Source of the DNA: Eutreptiella sp. 'Long Island Sound 2002'
Taxonomy: Eukaryota; Euglenozoa; Euglenophyceae; Eutreptiales; Eutreptiaceae
Reading direction: 5' to 3'
Assembly: GCA_964036045.1 (NCBI GenBank)
Contig: OZ038379.1
Coordinates: 105,850,025-105,914,024 of the forward strand
Length of the DNA stretch: 64,000 nucleotides
Each line of letters begins with the position of its first letter. The stretch's first letter is position 1. Below are positions 46,133 to 58,484 of the stretch, piece after piece. The translations under genes and the position numbers were made by a program. A model generated the notes under the pieces. The model was not told the DNA's origin, did no database searches, and worked only from the letters and a program-made list of their open reading frames with translations.

Positions 46133-47191
46133 CTAGCGGCGCTTGGGGATGTACTTGCCCCATCTCTTCGACGGCGGCTGCACCTTGATCTGGCTCCATC
46201 CCTGCAGCCATTCTAGCGTGGAACGCTGTTCTTCCCGGCGCTGCTCCGTCATGGACTTGTCCTTGTCGAAGAGGTCGCCGGGTTCGGGAATCTTCCAGTC
46301 GTTCGTGGGCTTGTATACGAACGTGCTGGCGGCTTTGACCGCTAGGTACGAGCAGTTCTGCTTCTGGGCCACCTTCTGCGGCCAGGGCTCCTACACGGCA
46401 TGCACAATGAATGCGGCTCGCTGGAAGCCGACTACCAGGTCCTGTGCCGGCTGCAGGTGCAGCGGATCCACAACCCACGTCTCCTCGCCCTCCCGGTCCA
46501 CAGCCACCACAAACGAGTGGCGGCCGGGCCGGGAGGGGCGGAGGGGTCCTTCATCGCGGGGGCTGTGGTATGCCACCGGAAAATCGGGCATGTGGCCGGT
46601 GCGCCCTGCAGGCCGCCAATGCACGCGCTTCATGGCCCCTTGCTGCTTCTGCAGCGACCGCCTCCTTTCCACATACTTGGCCAGGGCGGTGTTGGAACTT
46701 TGCAGCCGCCTGTTCCTCTGCGCGCCCGAGGGAACGCGCACGTTGGCGGCCCGGTCGACCCACCTTGTGGCCAGCATCACCGCTTGCTCCTGTTCTGATT
46801 CCCAGATCCGTGTCATCCACTGCATCTCATCCTCCGCTGCTTGCCTCTTGTACCGGCGCTTCAGGCCTTCGAAGAGCTTCTTGTCCTCTACCTTTTTTGC
46901 TTCCCTCTCTCTCTGCTCCTTCTCTCTCTCTCTATCTGTCTTCGTACGGCGTCTTGTTGTGGGTCTGGCCTGTATGTTCGTACTCGGCTGGCAATTGTGT
47001 CTGACTCCTCCGACTCCACCGGACTGTCTGTGTCCGAGTCCGCCACGAGTGGTTGGCCCACAGATGAGCGGGGCGCCTTGTTCATGGCGGTTTCCTCCCT
47101 CCGCGCCCCTGGTAGGGGTCATGGTCAGGATTGTGTATAAAGTCTGATGTCTGATGTCTGATAAGGGATGTTGTGTGTGCGGTCTGTCCAA
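46133..47191 (-). pseudogene. Charged unrecognised ORF interrupted by a TAG
   Basis: One frame of ~350 codons, open from 47191 to 46133 except for TAG at 46391-46393. The N-terminal third is Arg/Lys/Glu-rich (RRTKTDREREKEQ region, coiled-coil-like). The middle has protein-like sequence (SFVVAVDREGEETWVVDPL), and the same frame resumes after the TAG (SYLAVKAASTFVYKP) before ending in a basic tail (PSKRWGKYIPKRR). Below 46133 the frame is open again between two more TAG codons. It may be a decayed retroelement or host gene; no domain is recognised. Confidence 0.4.
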
Positions 47192-47449
47192 GAAGATGTC
47201 TGATATTCTTATCTACTGGAGGTGGGTCTAGGGGTCTAATGCCCAGAGGAAATTGGGAGAAACTATGCCTAAATCTAAATCAACCCCCCCCCCAAATGAA
47301 AAAAACAAAAAGGGAGGACACAATTGAAAAATCATTGGGGAACCACCTTGGACAATCAGAAACATGGCAATACAAAAGTAAAAAGGACTTTGAACACCAA
47401 AATGGGAAAATGGGGAAAATGTGTGAGCAAGGAAAGTGGCAAACAAAAA
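47192..47449. other. A-rich spacer before the 10-bp minisatellite
   Basis: A-rich with a C9 run near 47285. No gene seen. Confidence 0.6.
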
Positions 47450-50400
47450 GGTGCCCATAGGCCCCCATAGGCCCCCATGGGCCCCCAAAGGTGCCCATAG
47501 GTCCCCAAAGGTGCCAATAGGTCCCCATAGGGCCCCATAGGCCCCCATAGGCCCCCAAAGGTGCCCATGGGTCCCCAGAGGTGCCCATAGGTCCCCAAAG
47601 GTCCCCCTAGATGCCAATGAGTCCCCATCGGCCCCCATAGGTCCCCATAAGTCCCCAAAGGTGCCCATAGGTCCCCAAAGGTCCCCACACGCCCCCATAG
47701 GCCTCCACAAGCCCCCATAGGTCCCCATAGGTCCCCATAGGCCCCCATAGGCCCCAATAGGCCCCCATAGACCCCCAAAGGTGCCCATAGGCCCCCATAG
47801 GCCCCAATAGGTCCCCATAGACCCCCAAAGGTGCCCAAAGATGCCCATAGGTCCTCAAAGGTGCCAATAGGCCCCCATAGGCCCTCATAGGCCCCCATAG
47901 GCGCCCACAGGCCCCCAAAGGTCCCCATAGGCCCCCATAGGTCCCCAATGGTGCCAATAGGCGCCCGGCGGTCCCCATAGACCCCCATAGGCCCCCATAG
48001 GCCCCAATAGGCCCCCATAGGCCCCCAAAAGGTGCCCATAGGCCCCCATAGGCCCCAATAGGTCCCCATAAACCCCCAAAGGTCCCCATAGGCCCCCATA
48101 GGCCCCCACAGGCCCCCATAGGTCCCCCTAGATGCCGATGAGTCCCCATCGGCCCCCATCCCCATAGGTGCCCATAGGTCCCCAAAGGTGCCCATAGGTC
48201 CCCAAAGGTGCCCAAAGGTCCCCATAGGTCGCCAAAGGTCCCCGTAGAACCCCATGGGCCCCCATAGGCCCCCATAGAACCCCATAGGCCCCCATAGAAC
48301 CCCATAGGTCCCCATAGACCCCCATAGGCCCCCAAAGGTCCCCATAGGCCCCCATAGGTCCCCAAAGGCCCCCATAGGCCCCCAAAGGTCCCCAAAGGCC
48401 CCCATAGGTCCCCATAGGTCCCCATAGGTCCCCATAGGTCCCCATAGGTCCCCATAGGTCCCCATTGGTCCGCAAAGACCCCCATAGGCCCCCATAGGTC
48501 CCAATGGCCCCCACAGGCCCCCAAAGGTCCCCACAAGCCCCCATAGGTCCCCATAGGTCCCCATAGGTCCCCATTGGTCCGCATAGACCCCCATAGGCCG
48601 CCATAGGCCCGCATAGGTCCCCACAAGCCCCCACAGGTCCCCATAGGTCCCCATATGCCCCCATAGGTCCCCATAGGCCCCCATAGGCCCCCAAAGGTCC
48701 CCATAGGCCCCCATAGGCACCCAAAGGTCCCCATAGGCCCCCATAGGTCCCCATAGGCCCCCAAAGGTCCCCATAGGCCCCCAAAGGTCCCCATAGGCCC
48801 CTATACATCCCCATAGGCCCCCATAGGCCCACATAGGCGCCCCTTGGCCCCCATAGGTCCCCATAGGTCCCCATAGGTCCCCATTGGTCCGCATAGACCC
48901 CCATAGGCCGCCATAGGCCCGCATAGGTCCCCACAAGCCCCCACAAGTCCCCATAGGTCCCCATATGCCCCCATAGGTCCCCATAGGCCCCCATAGGCCC
49001 CCAAAGGTCCCCATAGGCCCCCATAGGCCCCCAAAGGTCCCCATAGGCCCCCATAGGTCCCCATAGGCCCCCAAAGGTCCCCATAGGCCCCCAAAGGTCC
49101 CCATAGGCCCCTATACATCCCCATAGGCCCCCATAGGCCCCCATAGGCGCCCCTTGGCCCCCATAGGTCCCCAAAGGTGCCAATAGGCCCCCATAGGTCC
49201 CCATAGGCCCCCATAGGCCCCGAAAGGTCCCCATAGGCCCCCAAGGGTCCCCATAGGCCCCCATAGGTCCCCATAGGCCCCCATAGGCCCCCATTGTCCC
49301 CAAAGGTGCCAATAGGCCCCCATAGTTCCCCATAGACCCCCATAGGCCGCCATAGGCCCCCATAGGCCCCCATAGGCCCCCATAGGCCCCCATAGGTCCC
49401 CATAGGTCCCCATAGGTCCCCACGTGCCCCCATAGGCCCCCAAAGGTCCCCATAGGCCCCCAAAAGTCCCCATAGGCCCCTATAGGTCCCCATAGGCCGC
49501 CATAGGCCCCCATAGGTCCCCATAGGTCCCCATAGACCCCCAAAGGTCCCCATAGGCCCCCATTGGTCCCCATAGGCCCCCATAGGTCCCCATAGGCCTC
49601 CAAAGGTCCCCATAGGCCCCCAAAGGTCCCCATAGGCCCCTATAGATCCCCATAGGCCGCCATAGGCCCCCATAGAGCCCCATAGGCCCCCATAGGCCCC
49701 CATAGGCCCCCATAGGCCCCCATAGGCCCCCAAAGGTCCCCATAGGCCCCCAAAGGTCCCCATAGGCCCCTATAGATCCCCATAGGCCCCCATAGGCCCC
49801 CATAGGCCCCCCTTGGCCCCCATAGGCCACCATAGATCCCCATAGGCCGCCATAGGCCCCCATAGGTCCCCATAGAGCCCCATAGGCCCCCATAGGCCCC
49901 CATAGGCCCCCATAGGCCCCCATAGGCCCCCATAGGCCCCCAAAGGTCCCCATAGGCCCCTATAGATCCCCATAGGCCCCCATAGGCCCCCAAAGGCCCC
50001 CCTTGGCCCCCATAGGCCACCATAGGCCGCCATAGGCCCCCATAGGCCCCCATAGGCCCCCATAGGTCCCCATAGGCCCCCATAGGTCCCCATAGGTCCC
50101 CACGTGCCCCCATAGGCCCCAGATAGGCCCCCAAAGGTCCCCATAGGCCCCCATAGAGCCCCATAGGCCCCCATAGGCCCCCAAAGGTCCCCATAGGCCC
50201 CCAAAGGTCCCCATAGGCCCCTATAGGTCCCCATAGGCCCCCATAGGCCCCCATAGGCCCCCATTGGCCCCCATAGGTCCCCATAGGTCCCCAAAGGTGC
50301 CAATAGGCCCCCATAGGTCCCCATAGACCCCCATAGGCCACCATAGGTCCCCATAGACCCCCATAGGCCCCTATAGGTCCCCATAGGCCCCCATAGGCCC

Positions 50401-50592
50401 CCATAGGCCCCCACTGGCCCCCATAGGTCCCCATAGGTCCCCAAAGGTGCCAAAAGGCCCCCATAGGTCCCCATAGGCCCCCATAGGTCCCCATAGGCCC
50501 CCATAGGTCCCCAAAGGTCGCCAAAGGTCCCCATAGGTCCCCATAGGCCCCCATAGGCCCCCATAGGCCCCCAAAGGTCCCCATAGGCCCCG
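47450..50592. repeat. 10-bp minisatellite, ~310 units
   Basis: Unit GG(C/T)CCCCATA with variants (GGTGCCCATA, GGCCCCCAAA, GGTCCCCAAA). On the minus strand there is a run of 4-5 G every 10 nt over 3.1 kb, a strong setting for G-quadruplex formation. All minus frames are open, producing repeated decapeptides (theme YGGLWGPMGA) in ORFs up to 582 codons. These follow from the repeat and are not evidence for a gene. Longer internal duplications exist, for example ~48540-48790 and ~48850-49110. Confidence 0.95.
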
Positions 50593-53500
50593 GATGGGGT
50601 TCCGTCAAATATTTGGGGGCTGTACACCCCAAAAATATTTCACGGATGTGGTTCCGTGAAATATTTTGGGGGTGTACAGCCCCCAAATATTTGACGGATG
50701 GGGTTCCGTCAAATATTTGGGGGGTCTACACCCCCAAAATATTTCACGGAACCACATCCGTGAAATATTTTGGGGGTGTAGACCCCCAAAATATTTGACG
50801 GATGAGGTTCCGTCAAATATTTGGGGGCTGTAGACCCCCAAAATATTTGACGGATGGGGTTCCGTCAAATATTTGGGGGCTGTACACCCCCAAAATATTT
50901 GACGGATGGGGTTCCGTCAAATATTTGGGGGGTCTACACCCCCAAAATATTTGACGGATGGGGTTCCGTCAAATATTTGGGGGCTGTACACCCCCAAAAT
51001 ATTTGACGGATGGGGTTCCGTCAAATATTTGGGGGGTCTACACCCCCAAAATATTTGACGGAAGGGGTTCCGTCAAATATTTGGGGGCTGTACACCCCCA
51101 AAATATTTGACGGATGGGGTTCCGTCAAATATTTGGGGGCTGTACACCCCCAAAATATTTGACGGATGGGGTTCCGTCAAATATTTGGGGGCTGTACACC
51201 CCAAAAATATTTGACGGATGGGGTTCCGTCAAATATTTGGGGGCCCTACACCCCCAAAATATTTCACGGAACCACATCCGTGAAATATTTTGGGGGTGTA
51301 GACCCCCAAAATATTTGACGGATGGGGTTCCGTCAAATATTTGGGGGCTGTACACCCCCAAAATATTTGACGGATGGGGTTCCGTCAAATATTTGGGGGG
51401 TCTACACCCCTAAAATATTTGACGGATGGGGTTCCGTCAAATATTTGGGGGGTCTGCACCCCCAAAATATTTGACGGAAGGGGTTCCGTCAAATATTTGG
51501 GGGGTCTACACCCCCAAAATATTTGACGGAAGGGGTTCCGTCAAATATTTGGGGGCTGTACACCCCCAAAATATTTGACGGATGGGGTTCCGTCAAATAT
51601 TTGGGGGCTGTACACCCCCAAAATATTTGACAGATGGGGTTCCGTCAAATATTTGGGGGGTCTACACCCCCAAAATATTTGACGGATGGGGTTCCGTCAA
51701 ATATTTGGGGGCTGTACACCCCCAAATTATTTGACGGATGGGGTTCCGTCAAATATTTGGGGGGTCTACACCCCCAAAATATTTGACGGAAGGGGTTCCG
51801 TCAAATATTTGGGGGCTGTACACCCCCAAAATATTTGACGGATGGGGTTCCGTCAAATATTTGGGGGCTGTACACCCCCAAAATATTTGACGGATGTGGT
51901 TCCGTCAAATATTTGGGCGCTGCAGACCCCCCAAATATTTGACGGAACCCCTTCCCTCAAATATTTTGGGGGTGTACAGCCCCCAAATATTTGACGGATG
52001 GGGTTCCGTCAAATATTTGGGGGCTGTAGACCCCCAAAATATTTGACGGAAGGGGTTCCGTCAAATATTTGGGGGCTGTACACCCCCAAAATATTTGACG
52101 GAAGGGGTTCCGTCAAATATTTGGGGGCTGTACACCCCCAAAATATTTCACGGATGGGGTTCCGTCAAATATTTGGGGGGTCTACACCCCCAAAATATTT
52201 GACGGATGGGGTTCCGTCAAATATTTGGGGGCTGTAGACCCCCAAAATATTTGACGGATGGGGTTCCGTCAAATATTTGGGGGCTGTACACCCCCAAAAT
52301 ATTTGACGGATGGGGTTCCGTCAAATATTTGGGGGGTCTACACCCCAAAAATATTTGACGGATGGGGTTCCGTCAAATATTTGGGGGCTGTACACCCCCA
52401 AAATATTTGACGGATGGGGTTCCGTCAAATATTTGGGGGGTCTACATCCCCAAAATATTTGACGGATGGGGTATCGTCAAATATTTGGGGGGTCTACACC
52501 CCCAAAATATTTGACGGAAGGGGTTCCGTCAAATATTTGGGGGGTCTACACCCCCAAAATATTTGATGGAAGGGGTTCCGTCAAATATTTGGGGGGTCTA
52601 CACCCCCAAAATATTTCACGGATGGGGTTCCGTCAAATATTTGGGGGCTGTACACCCCAAAAATATTTGACGGATGGGGTTCCGTCAAATATTTGGGGGC
52701 TGTACGCCCCCAAAATATTTCACGGAACCTCATCCGTGAAATATTTTGGGGGTGTAGACCCCCAAAATATTTCACGGATGGGGTTCCGTCAAATATTTGG
52801 GGGCTGTACACCCCCAAAATATTTGACGGATGAGGTTCCGTCAAATATTTGGGGGCTGTAGACCCCCGAAATATTTGACGGATGGGGTTCCGTCAAATAT
52901 TTGGGCGCTGTACACCCCCAAAATATTTGACGGATGGGGTTCCGTCAAATATTTGGGGGCTGTACACCCCAAAAATATTTGACAGATGGGGTTCCGTCGA
53001 ATATTTGGGGGCTGTACACCCCCAAAATATTTGACGGATGGGGTTCCGTCAAATATTTGGGGGGTCTACACCCCCAAAATATTTGACGGATGGGGTTCCG
53101 TCAAATATTTGGGGGCTGTACACCCCGAAAAAATATTTGACGGAAGTGGTTCCGTCAAATATTTGGGGGCTGTACACCCCCAAAATATTTGACGGAAGGG
53201 GTTCCGTCAAATATTTGGGGGCTGTACGACCCCAAATTATTTGAAGGATGGGGTTCCGTCAAATATTTGGGGGCTGTACACCCCCAAAATATTTGACGGA
53301 TGGGGTTCCGTCAAATATTTGGGGGGTCTACACCCCCAAAATATTTGACGGATGGGGTTCCGTCAAATATTTGGGGGCTGTACACCCCCAAAATATTTGA
53401 CGGATGGGGTTCCGTCAAATATTTGGGGGGTCTACACCCCCAAAATATTTCACGGATGGGGTTCCGTCAAATATTTGGGGGGTCTACACCCCCAAAATAT

Positions 53501-56500
53501 TTGACGGATGGGGTTCCGTCAAATATTTGGGGGCTGTACACCCCCAAAATATTTGACGGAAGGGGTTCCGTCAAATATTTGGGGGCTGTACGACCCCAAA
53601 TTATTTGAAGGATGGGGTTCCGTCAAATATTTGGGGGCTGTACACCCCCAAAATATTTGACGGATGGGGTTCCGTCAAATATTTGGGGGGTCTACACCCC
53701 CAAAATATTTGACGGATGGGGTTCCGTCAAATATTTGGGGGCTGTACACCCCCAAAATATTTGACGGATGGGGTTCCGTCAAATATTTGGGGGCTGTAGA
53801 CCCCCAAAATATTTGACGGATGGGGTTCCGTCAAATATTTGGGGGCTGTACACCCCCAAAATATTTGACGGAAGGGGTTCCGTCAAATTTTTGGGGGCTG
53901 TACACCCCCAAAATATTTGACGGATGGGGTTCCGTCAAATATTTGGGGGGTCTACACCCCCAAAATATTTGAGGGATGGGGTTCCGTCAAATATTTGGGG
54001 GCTGTACACCCCCAAAATATTTGACGGATGGGGTTCCGTCAAATATTTGGGGGGTCTACACCCCCAAAATATTTGACGGAAGGGGTTCCGTCAAATATTT
54101 GGGGGGTCTACATCCCCAAAATATTTGACAGAAGGGGTTCCGTCAAATATTTGGGGACGGAAGGGGTTCCGTCAAATATTTGGGGGGTCTACACCCCCAA
54201 AATATTTGACGGAAGGGGTTCCGTCAAATAATTGGGGGGTCTACACCCCCAAAATATTTGACGGATGTGGTTCCGTCAAATATTTGGGGGGTCTACACCC
54301 CCAAAATATTTGACGGATGGGGTTCCGTCAAATATTTGGGGGGTCTACACCCCCAAAATATTTGACGGAACGGGTTCCGTCAAATATTTGGGGGCTGTAC
54401 ACCCCCAAAATATTTGACGGATGGGGTTTCGTCAAATATTTGGGGGCTGTACACCCCCAAAATATTTGACGGATGGGGTTCCGTCAAATATTTGGGGGGT
54501 CTACGCCCCCAAAATATTTCACGGAAGGGGTTCCGTCAAATATTTGGGGGCTGTACACCCCCAAAATATTTGACGGAAGGGGTTCCGTCAAATATTTGGG
54601 GGCTGTACACCCCCAAAATATTTGACGGATGGGGTTCCGTCAAATATTTGGGGGGTGTACAGCCCCCAAATTTTTGACGGATGGGGTTTCATCAAATATT
54701 TGGGGGGTGTACACCCCCAAAATATTTGACGGAAGGGGTTCCGTCAAATATTTGGGGGGTCTACACCCCCAAAATATTTGACGGAAGGGGTTCCGTCAAA
54801 TAATTGGGGGGTCTACACCCCCAAAATATTTGACGGAAGGGGTTCCGTCAAATATTTGGGGGGTCTACACCCCCAAATTTTTGACGGCAGGGGTTCCGTC
54901 AAATATTTGGGGGCTGTACACCCCGAAAATATTTGACGGATGGGGTTCGGTCAAATATTTGGGGGGTCTGCACCCCCAAAAAATTTGACGGATGGGGTTC
55001 CGTCAAATATTTGGGGGCTGTACACCCCTAAAATATTTCACGGAACCACATCCGTGAAATATTTTCGGGGTGTAGACCCCCAAAATATTTGACGGAAGGG
55101 GTTCCGTCAAATATTTGGGGGCTGTACACCCCCAAAATATTTGACGGATGGGGTTCCGTCAAATATTTAGGGGGTCTACAGCCCCCAAATATTTGACGGA
55201 TGGGGTTCCGTCAAATATTTGGGGGGCTGTACACCCCCAAAATATTTGACGGATGGGGTTCCGTCAAATATTTGGGGGCTGTACACCCCCAAAATATTTG
55301 ACGGATGGGGTTCCGTCAAATATTAGGGGGGTCTACAGCCCCCAAATAGTTCACGGATGTAGTTCCGTCAAATATTTGGGGGGTCTACACCCCCCAAAAT
55401 ATTTGACGCATGGGGTTCCGTCAAATATTTGGGGGGTCTACACCCCCAAAATATTTCACGGATGTGGTTCCGTCAAATATTTGGGGGCTGTACATCCCCC
55501 AAATATTTCAAGGATGGGGTTCCGTCAAATATTTGGGGGGTCTACACCCCCCAAATATTTGACGGATGGGGTTCCGTCAAATATTTGGGGGGGTCTACAC
55601 GCCCAAAATATTTCACGGATGGGGTTCCGTCAAATATTTGGGGGCTGTACACCCCCAAAATATTTGACGGATGGGGTTCTGTCAAATATTTGGGGGGTCT
55701 ACAGCCCCGGAATATATCACGGATGTGGTTCCGTCAAATATTTGGGGGCTGTAGACCCCCCAAATATTTGACGGATGTGGTTCCGTCAAATATTTGGGGG
55801 GTCTACACCCCCCAAATATTTCACGGATGTAGTTCCGTCAAATATTTGGGGGGTCTACACCCCCTAAATATTTGACGGATGTGGTTCCGTCAAATATTTG
55901 GGGGGTCTACACCCCCAAAATATTTCACGAATGTGGTTCCGTCAAATATTTGGGGGCTGTACACCCCCAAAATATTTCACGGATGTGGTTCCGTCAAAAA
56001 TTTGGGGGGTCTACAGCCCCCAAATAGTTCACGGATGTGGTTCCGTCAAATATTTGGGGGGTCTACACCCCCCCAAAAATTTCACGGATGTGGTTCCGTC
56101 AAATATTTGGGGGGTCTACACCCCCAAAATGTTTGACGGATGTGGTTCCGTCAAATATTTGGGGGGTCTACACCCCCAAAATATTTCACGGATGTGGTTC
56201 CGTCAAATATTTGGGGGCTGTACACCCCCCAAACATTTCAAGGATGGGGTTCCGTCAAATATTTGGGGGGTCTACAACCCCCAAATATTTCACGGATGGG
56301 GTTCTGTCAAATATTTCGGGGGTCTACACCCCCCCGAAAATTTCTCGGATGTGGTTCCGTCAAATATTTGGGGGCTGTAGACCCCCCAAATATTTGACGG
56401 ATGTGGTTCCGTCAAATATTTGGGGGGTCTACACCCCCCAAATATTTCACGGATGTGGTTCCGTCAAATGTTTGGGGGCTGTAGACCCCCAAAATATTTG

Positions 56501-56547
56501 ACGGATGTGGTTCCGTCAAATATTTGGGGGCTGTAGACCTCCAAAAT

Positions 56548-56650
56548 GAACGCCCCTCGGTTCGTGTTTGACTTGCCTACGCTCTGTTCAGGATCGTACC
56601 TCTTCCTCCAATCCATTCGAGTCAATGGGATCTCCCCTGCTCCATCCCCT
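56548..56650 (-). pseudogene. KS exon fragment inside the 52-bp satellite (copy A)
   Basis: About 34 codons of the same ketosynthase segment as 57347-57424 (GDGAGEIPLTRMDW to GKSNTNRGAF), with Ser to Leu in EIPxTR. It extends ~20 nt further in the 3' direction than the main exon does. Satellite sequence flanks it on both sides. Confidence 0.75.
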
Positions 56651-56941
56651 GAAATATTTGGGGGGTCTACAGCCCCCAAATACTTCACGGATGTGGTTCC
56701 GTCAAATATTTGGGGGGTCCAAACCCCCCAAAAATTTCACGGATGTGGTTCCGTCAAATATTTGGGGGCTGTAGACCCCCCAAATATTTGACGGATGTGG
56801 TTCCGTCAAATATTTGGGGGGTCTACACCCCCCAAATATTTCACGGATGTGGTTCCGTCAAATGTTTGGGGGCTGTAGACCCCCAAAATATTTCACGGAT
56901 GGGGTTCCGTCAAATATTTGGGGGCTGTAGACCCCCAAAAT

Positions 56942-57044
56942 GAACGCCCCTCGGTTCGTGTTTGACTTGCCTACGCTCTGTTCAGGATCGTACCTCTTCC
57001 TCCAATCCATTCGAGTCAATGGGATCTCCCCTGCTCCATCCCCT
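56942..57044 (-). pseudogene. KS exon fragment inside the 52-bp satellite (copy B)
   Basis: Duplicate of copy A, 394 bp away and apparently identical over its length, including the Leu variant. The surrounding satellite units were duplicated with it. Confidence 0.75.
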
Positions 57045-57307
57045 GAAATATTTGGGGGGTCTACAGCCCCCAAATACTTCACGGATGTGGTTCCGTCAAA
57101 TATTTGGGGGGTCCAAACCCCCCAAAAATTTCACGGATGTGGTTCCGTCAAATATTTGGGGGCTGTAGACCCCCAAAATATTTGACGGATGTGGTTCCGT
57201 CAAATATTTGGGGGGTCTACACCCCCAAAATATTTCACGGATGTGGTTCCGTCAAATATTTGGGGGCTGTACACCCCCCAAATATTTCACGGATGGGGTT
57301 CCGTCAA

Positions 57308-57339
<32 letters not shown>

Positions 57340-57341
57340 GT
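57308..57341. repeat. TATG microsatellite at satellite/PKS junction
   Basis: About eight TATG units between the last 52-bp unit and the KS exon. Confidence 0.85.
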
Positions 57342-57344
57342 ATG

Positions 57345-57640
57345 ACTTGCCTACGCTCTGTTCAGGATCGTACCTCTTCCTCCAATCCATTCGAGTCGAT
57401 GGGATCTCCCCTGCTCCATCCCCTCTGTCCTCCAGGAACCGCCAGAACTCCTCAGCGCTGTTGCATCTGCCAGGGAACCGGCAGGCCATCCCCACCATCG
57501 CCATCGGCTGCATCTCCACAGGCATAGCCACTGCCCTCCCCGTATCCTCTCTCCCGAATAGCGTCCTTGCAAGGTGCTGCACCAATGCATCCAAAGTGGG
57601 GTAATCAAACAGGACCGTGTGCCCCAGTGTCATCGCCGGA
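57345..57640 (-). CDS. Type I polyketide synthase exon: ACP end and KS start (partial)
   Basis: The frame starts after a possible acceptor (CCTTAG near 57645). First comes the end of an acyl carrier protein domain (HTVLFDYPTLDALVQHL), then a ~20-residue linker. The start of a beta-ketoacyl synthase follows (MAMVGMACRFPG, NSAEEFWRFLEDRGDG, then RYDPEQSVGK). The ACP-to-KS order is that of a module boundary in a modular or giant type I synthase, which extends polyketide chains from malonyl units. The exon stops at GKS, where a TATG microsatellite and the 52-bp satellite begin. The catalytic Cys-His-His of the KS lie beyond and are not found downstream in this window. Either an intron holds the satellites, or the gene is broken here. 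Confidence 0.75.
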
Positions 57641-58484
57641 ACTAACTAAGGAACGGAGTAACATACCTCCTATTTTGATTTTTTGGGGGTTCGGACCTTG
57701 GTAAGCTGGCGGGAAAGCACTCTACTAGAAAAGAAAAACCTGAAAAAGAAAAACAGGCATACCCTCCCTAACCTCAACTCCACAAGCATGGAAATGACAG
57801 GGTGGGAGGGAGGGAGGGAGGGGAGGGAGGGAGGGAGGGAGGGAGGGAGGCTCTCTTGGGCGGCCGTAGGGGCTGTGTTGTGCTGTGTTGTGCTGTAATA
57901 TGCTGTGCTATGTTGTATGTTGTGCTGTGCTGTGGTGTGCTGTGATGTGCTGTGATGTGCTGTGCTGTGCCGTGCTGTGCTGTGCCGTGCTCGAAACCCA
58001 CTACCCCCCCTCTCCACAGTTCCGGCCCAACCCGATGAACCCCCAGCCACCCACCCCACCAGCAAAACTGACCCGATTAGCTCAGGTGAGGTTGCTTGGC
58101 CCAGACATCAGGATTCTGTTCCCACTTGTCTCCAGTCACATATGAGCCCCCCGATCGGTTTGAGTCAGAGAGATGGGGTGGGGTGGGGTGGGGTGGGGGG
58201 GGGGGGGCACGTACCATCATTGAAGGGGTTGCAAGCACTGGTTGGGTTTCAGACGCTAGGGTCGAGACCACAACCCACTTCTACACCTCAAGGGTGTGGT
58301 GACAATGGGACAAGTCTGATATTGGGGGGGACACGGGGGGGGGGGGGGGGAAGTCTGACACGGGGGGGGGGGGGGGGTGAGAAAGGGTGTTGGGGTGGGG
58401 GGGGGGGGGGGTTGGGGGTGATGGTCCATAAAAGTCTGATGTCTGATGTCTGATAGCCGACTAGGTCGCTATACACAATCCTGG
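57641..58484. repeat. Microsatellite-rich spacer
   Basis: In order: GGGA repeats (57801-57850), a GTGCT-type pentamer run (57868-57991), GGGTG repeats (58170-58207), and G runs of 12-16 (58330-58412). At 58437-58457 three tandem GTCTGAT heptamers occur, as also at 47140-47161. No gene seen. Confidence 0.7.

Larger units (their letters stand above)
50594..57309. repeat. 52-bp satellite made of two palindromes, ~125 units
   Basis: Each unit joins two inverted repeats: TTTGACGGA, a 4-6 nt loop, TCCGTCAAA; and ATTTGGGGG, a 7-nt loop, CCCCCAAAAT. Variants of the loop (CTGTACA or GTCTACA) and of the first arm (GACGGA or CACGGA) are mixed along the array. The right third (from ~55400) is enriched in GGATGTGG variants and is more diverged. 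Two polyketide synthase exon fragments are embedded at 56548-56650 and 56942-57044. The array directly adjoins the 10-bp minisatellite on the left. Confidence 0.95.

Noticed and set aside
47356-49763. Minus-strand ORFs of 320-582 codons with a repeated YGGLWGPMGA theme
   Set aside because: All minus frames of the 10-bp minisatellite are open, several overlapping ORFs compete, and none has a non-repeat domain.
23250-57309. CRISPR arrays
   Set aside because: The 85-bp and 52-bp repeats are contiguous, without unique spacers, and the genome is eukaryotic.
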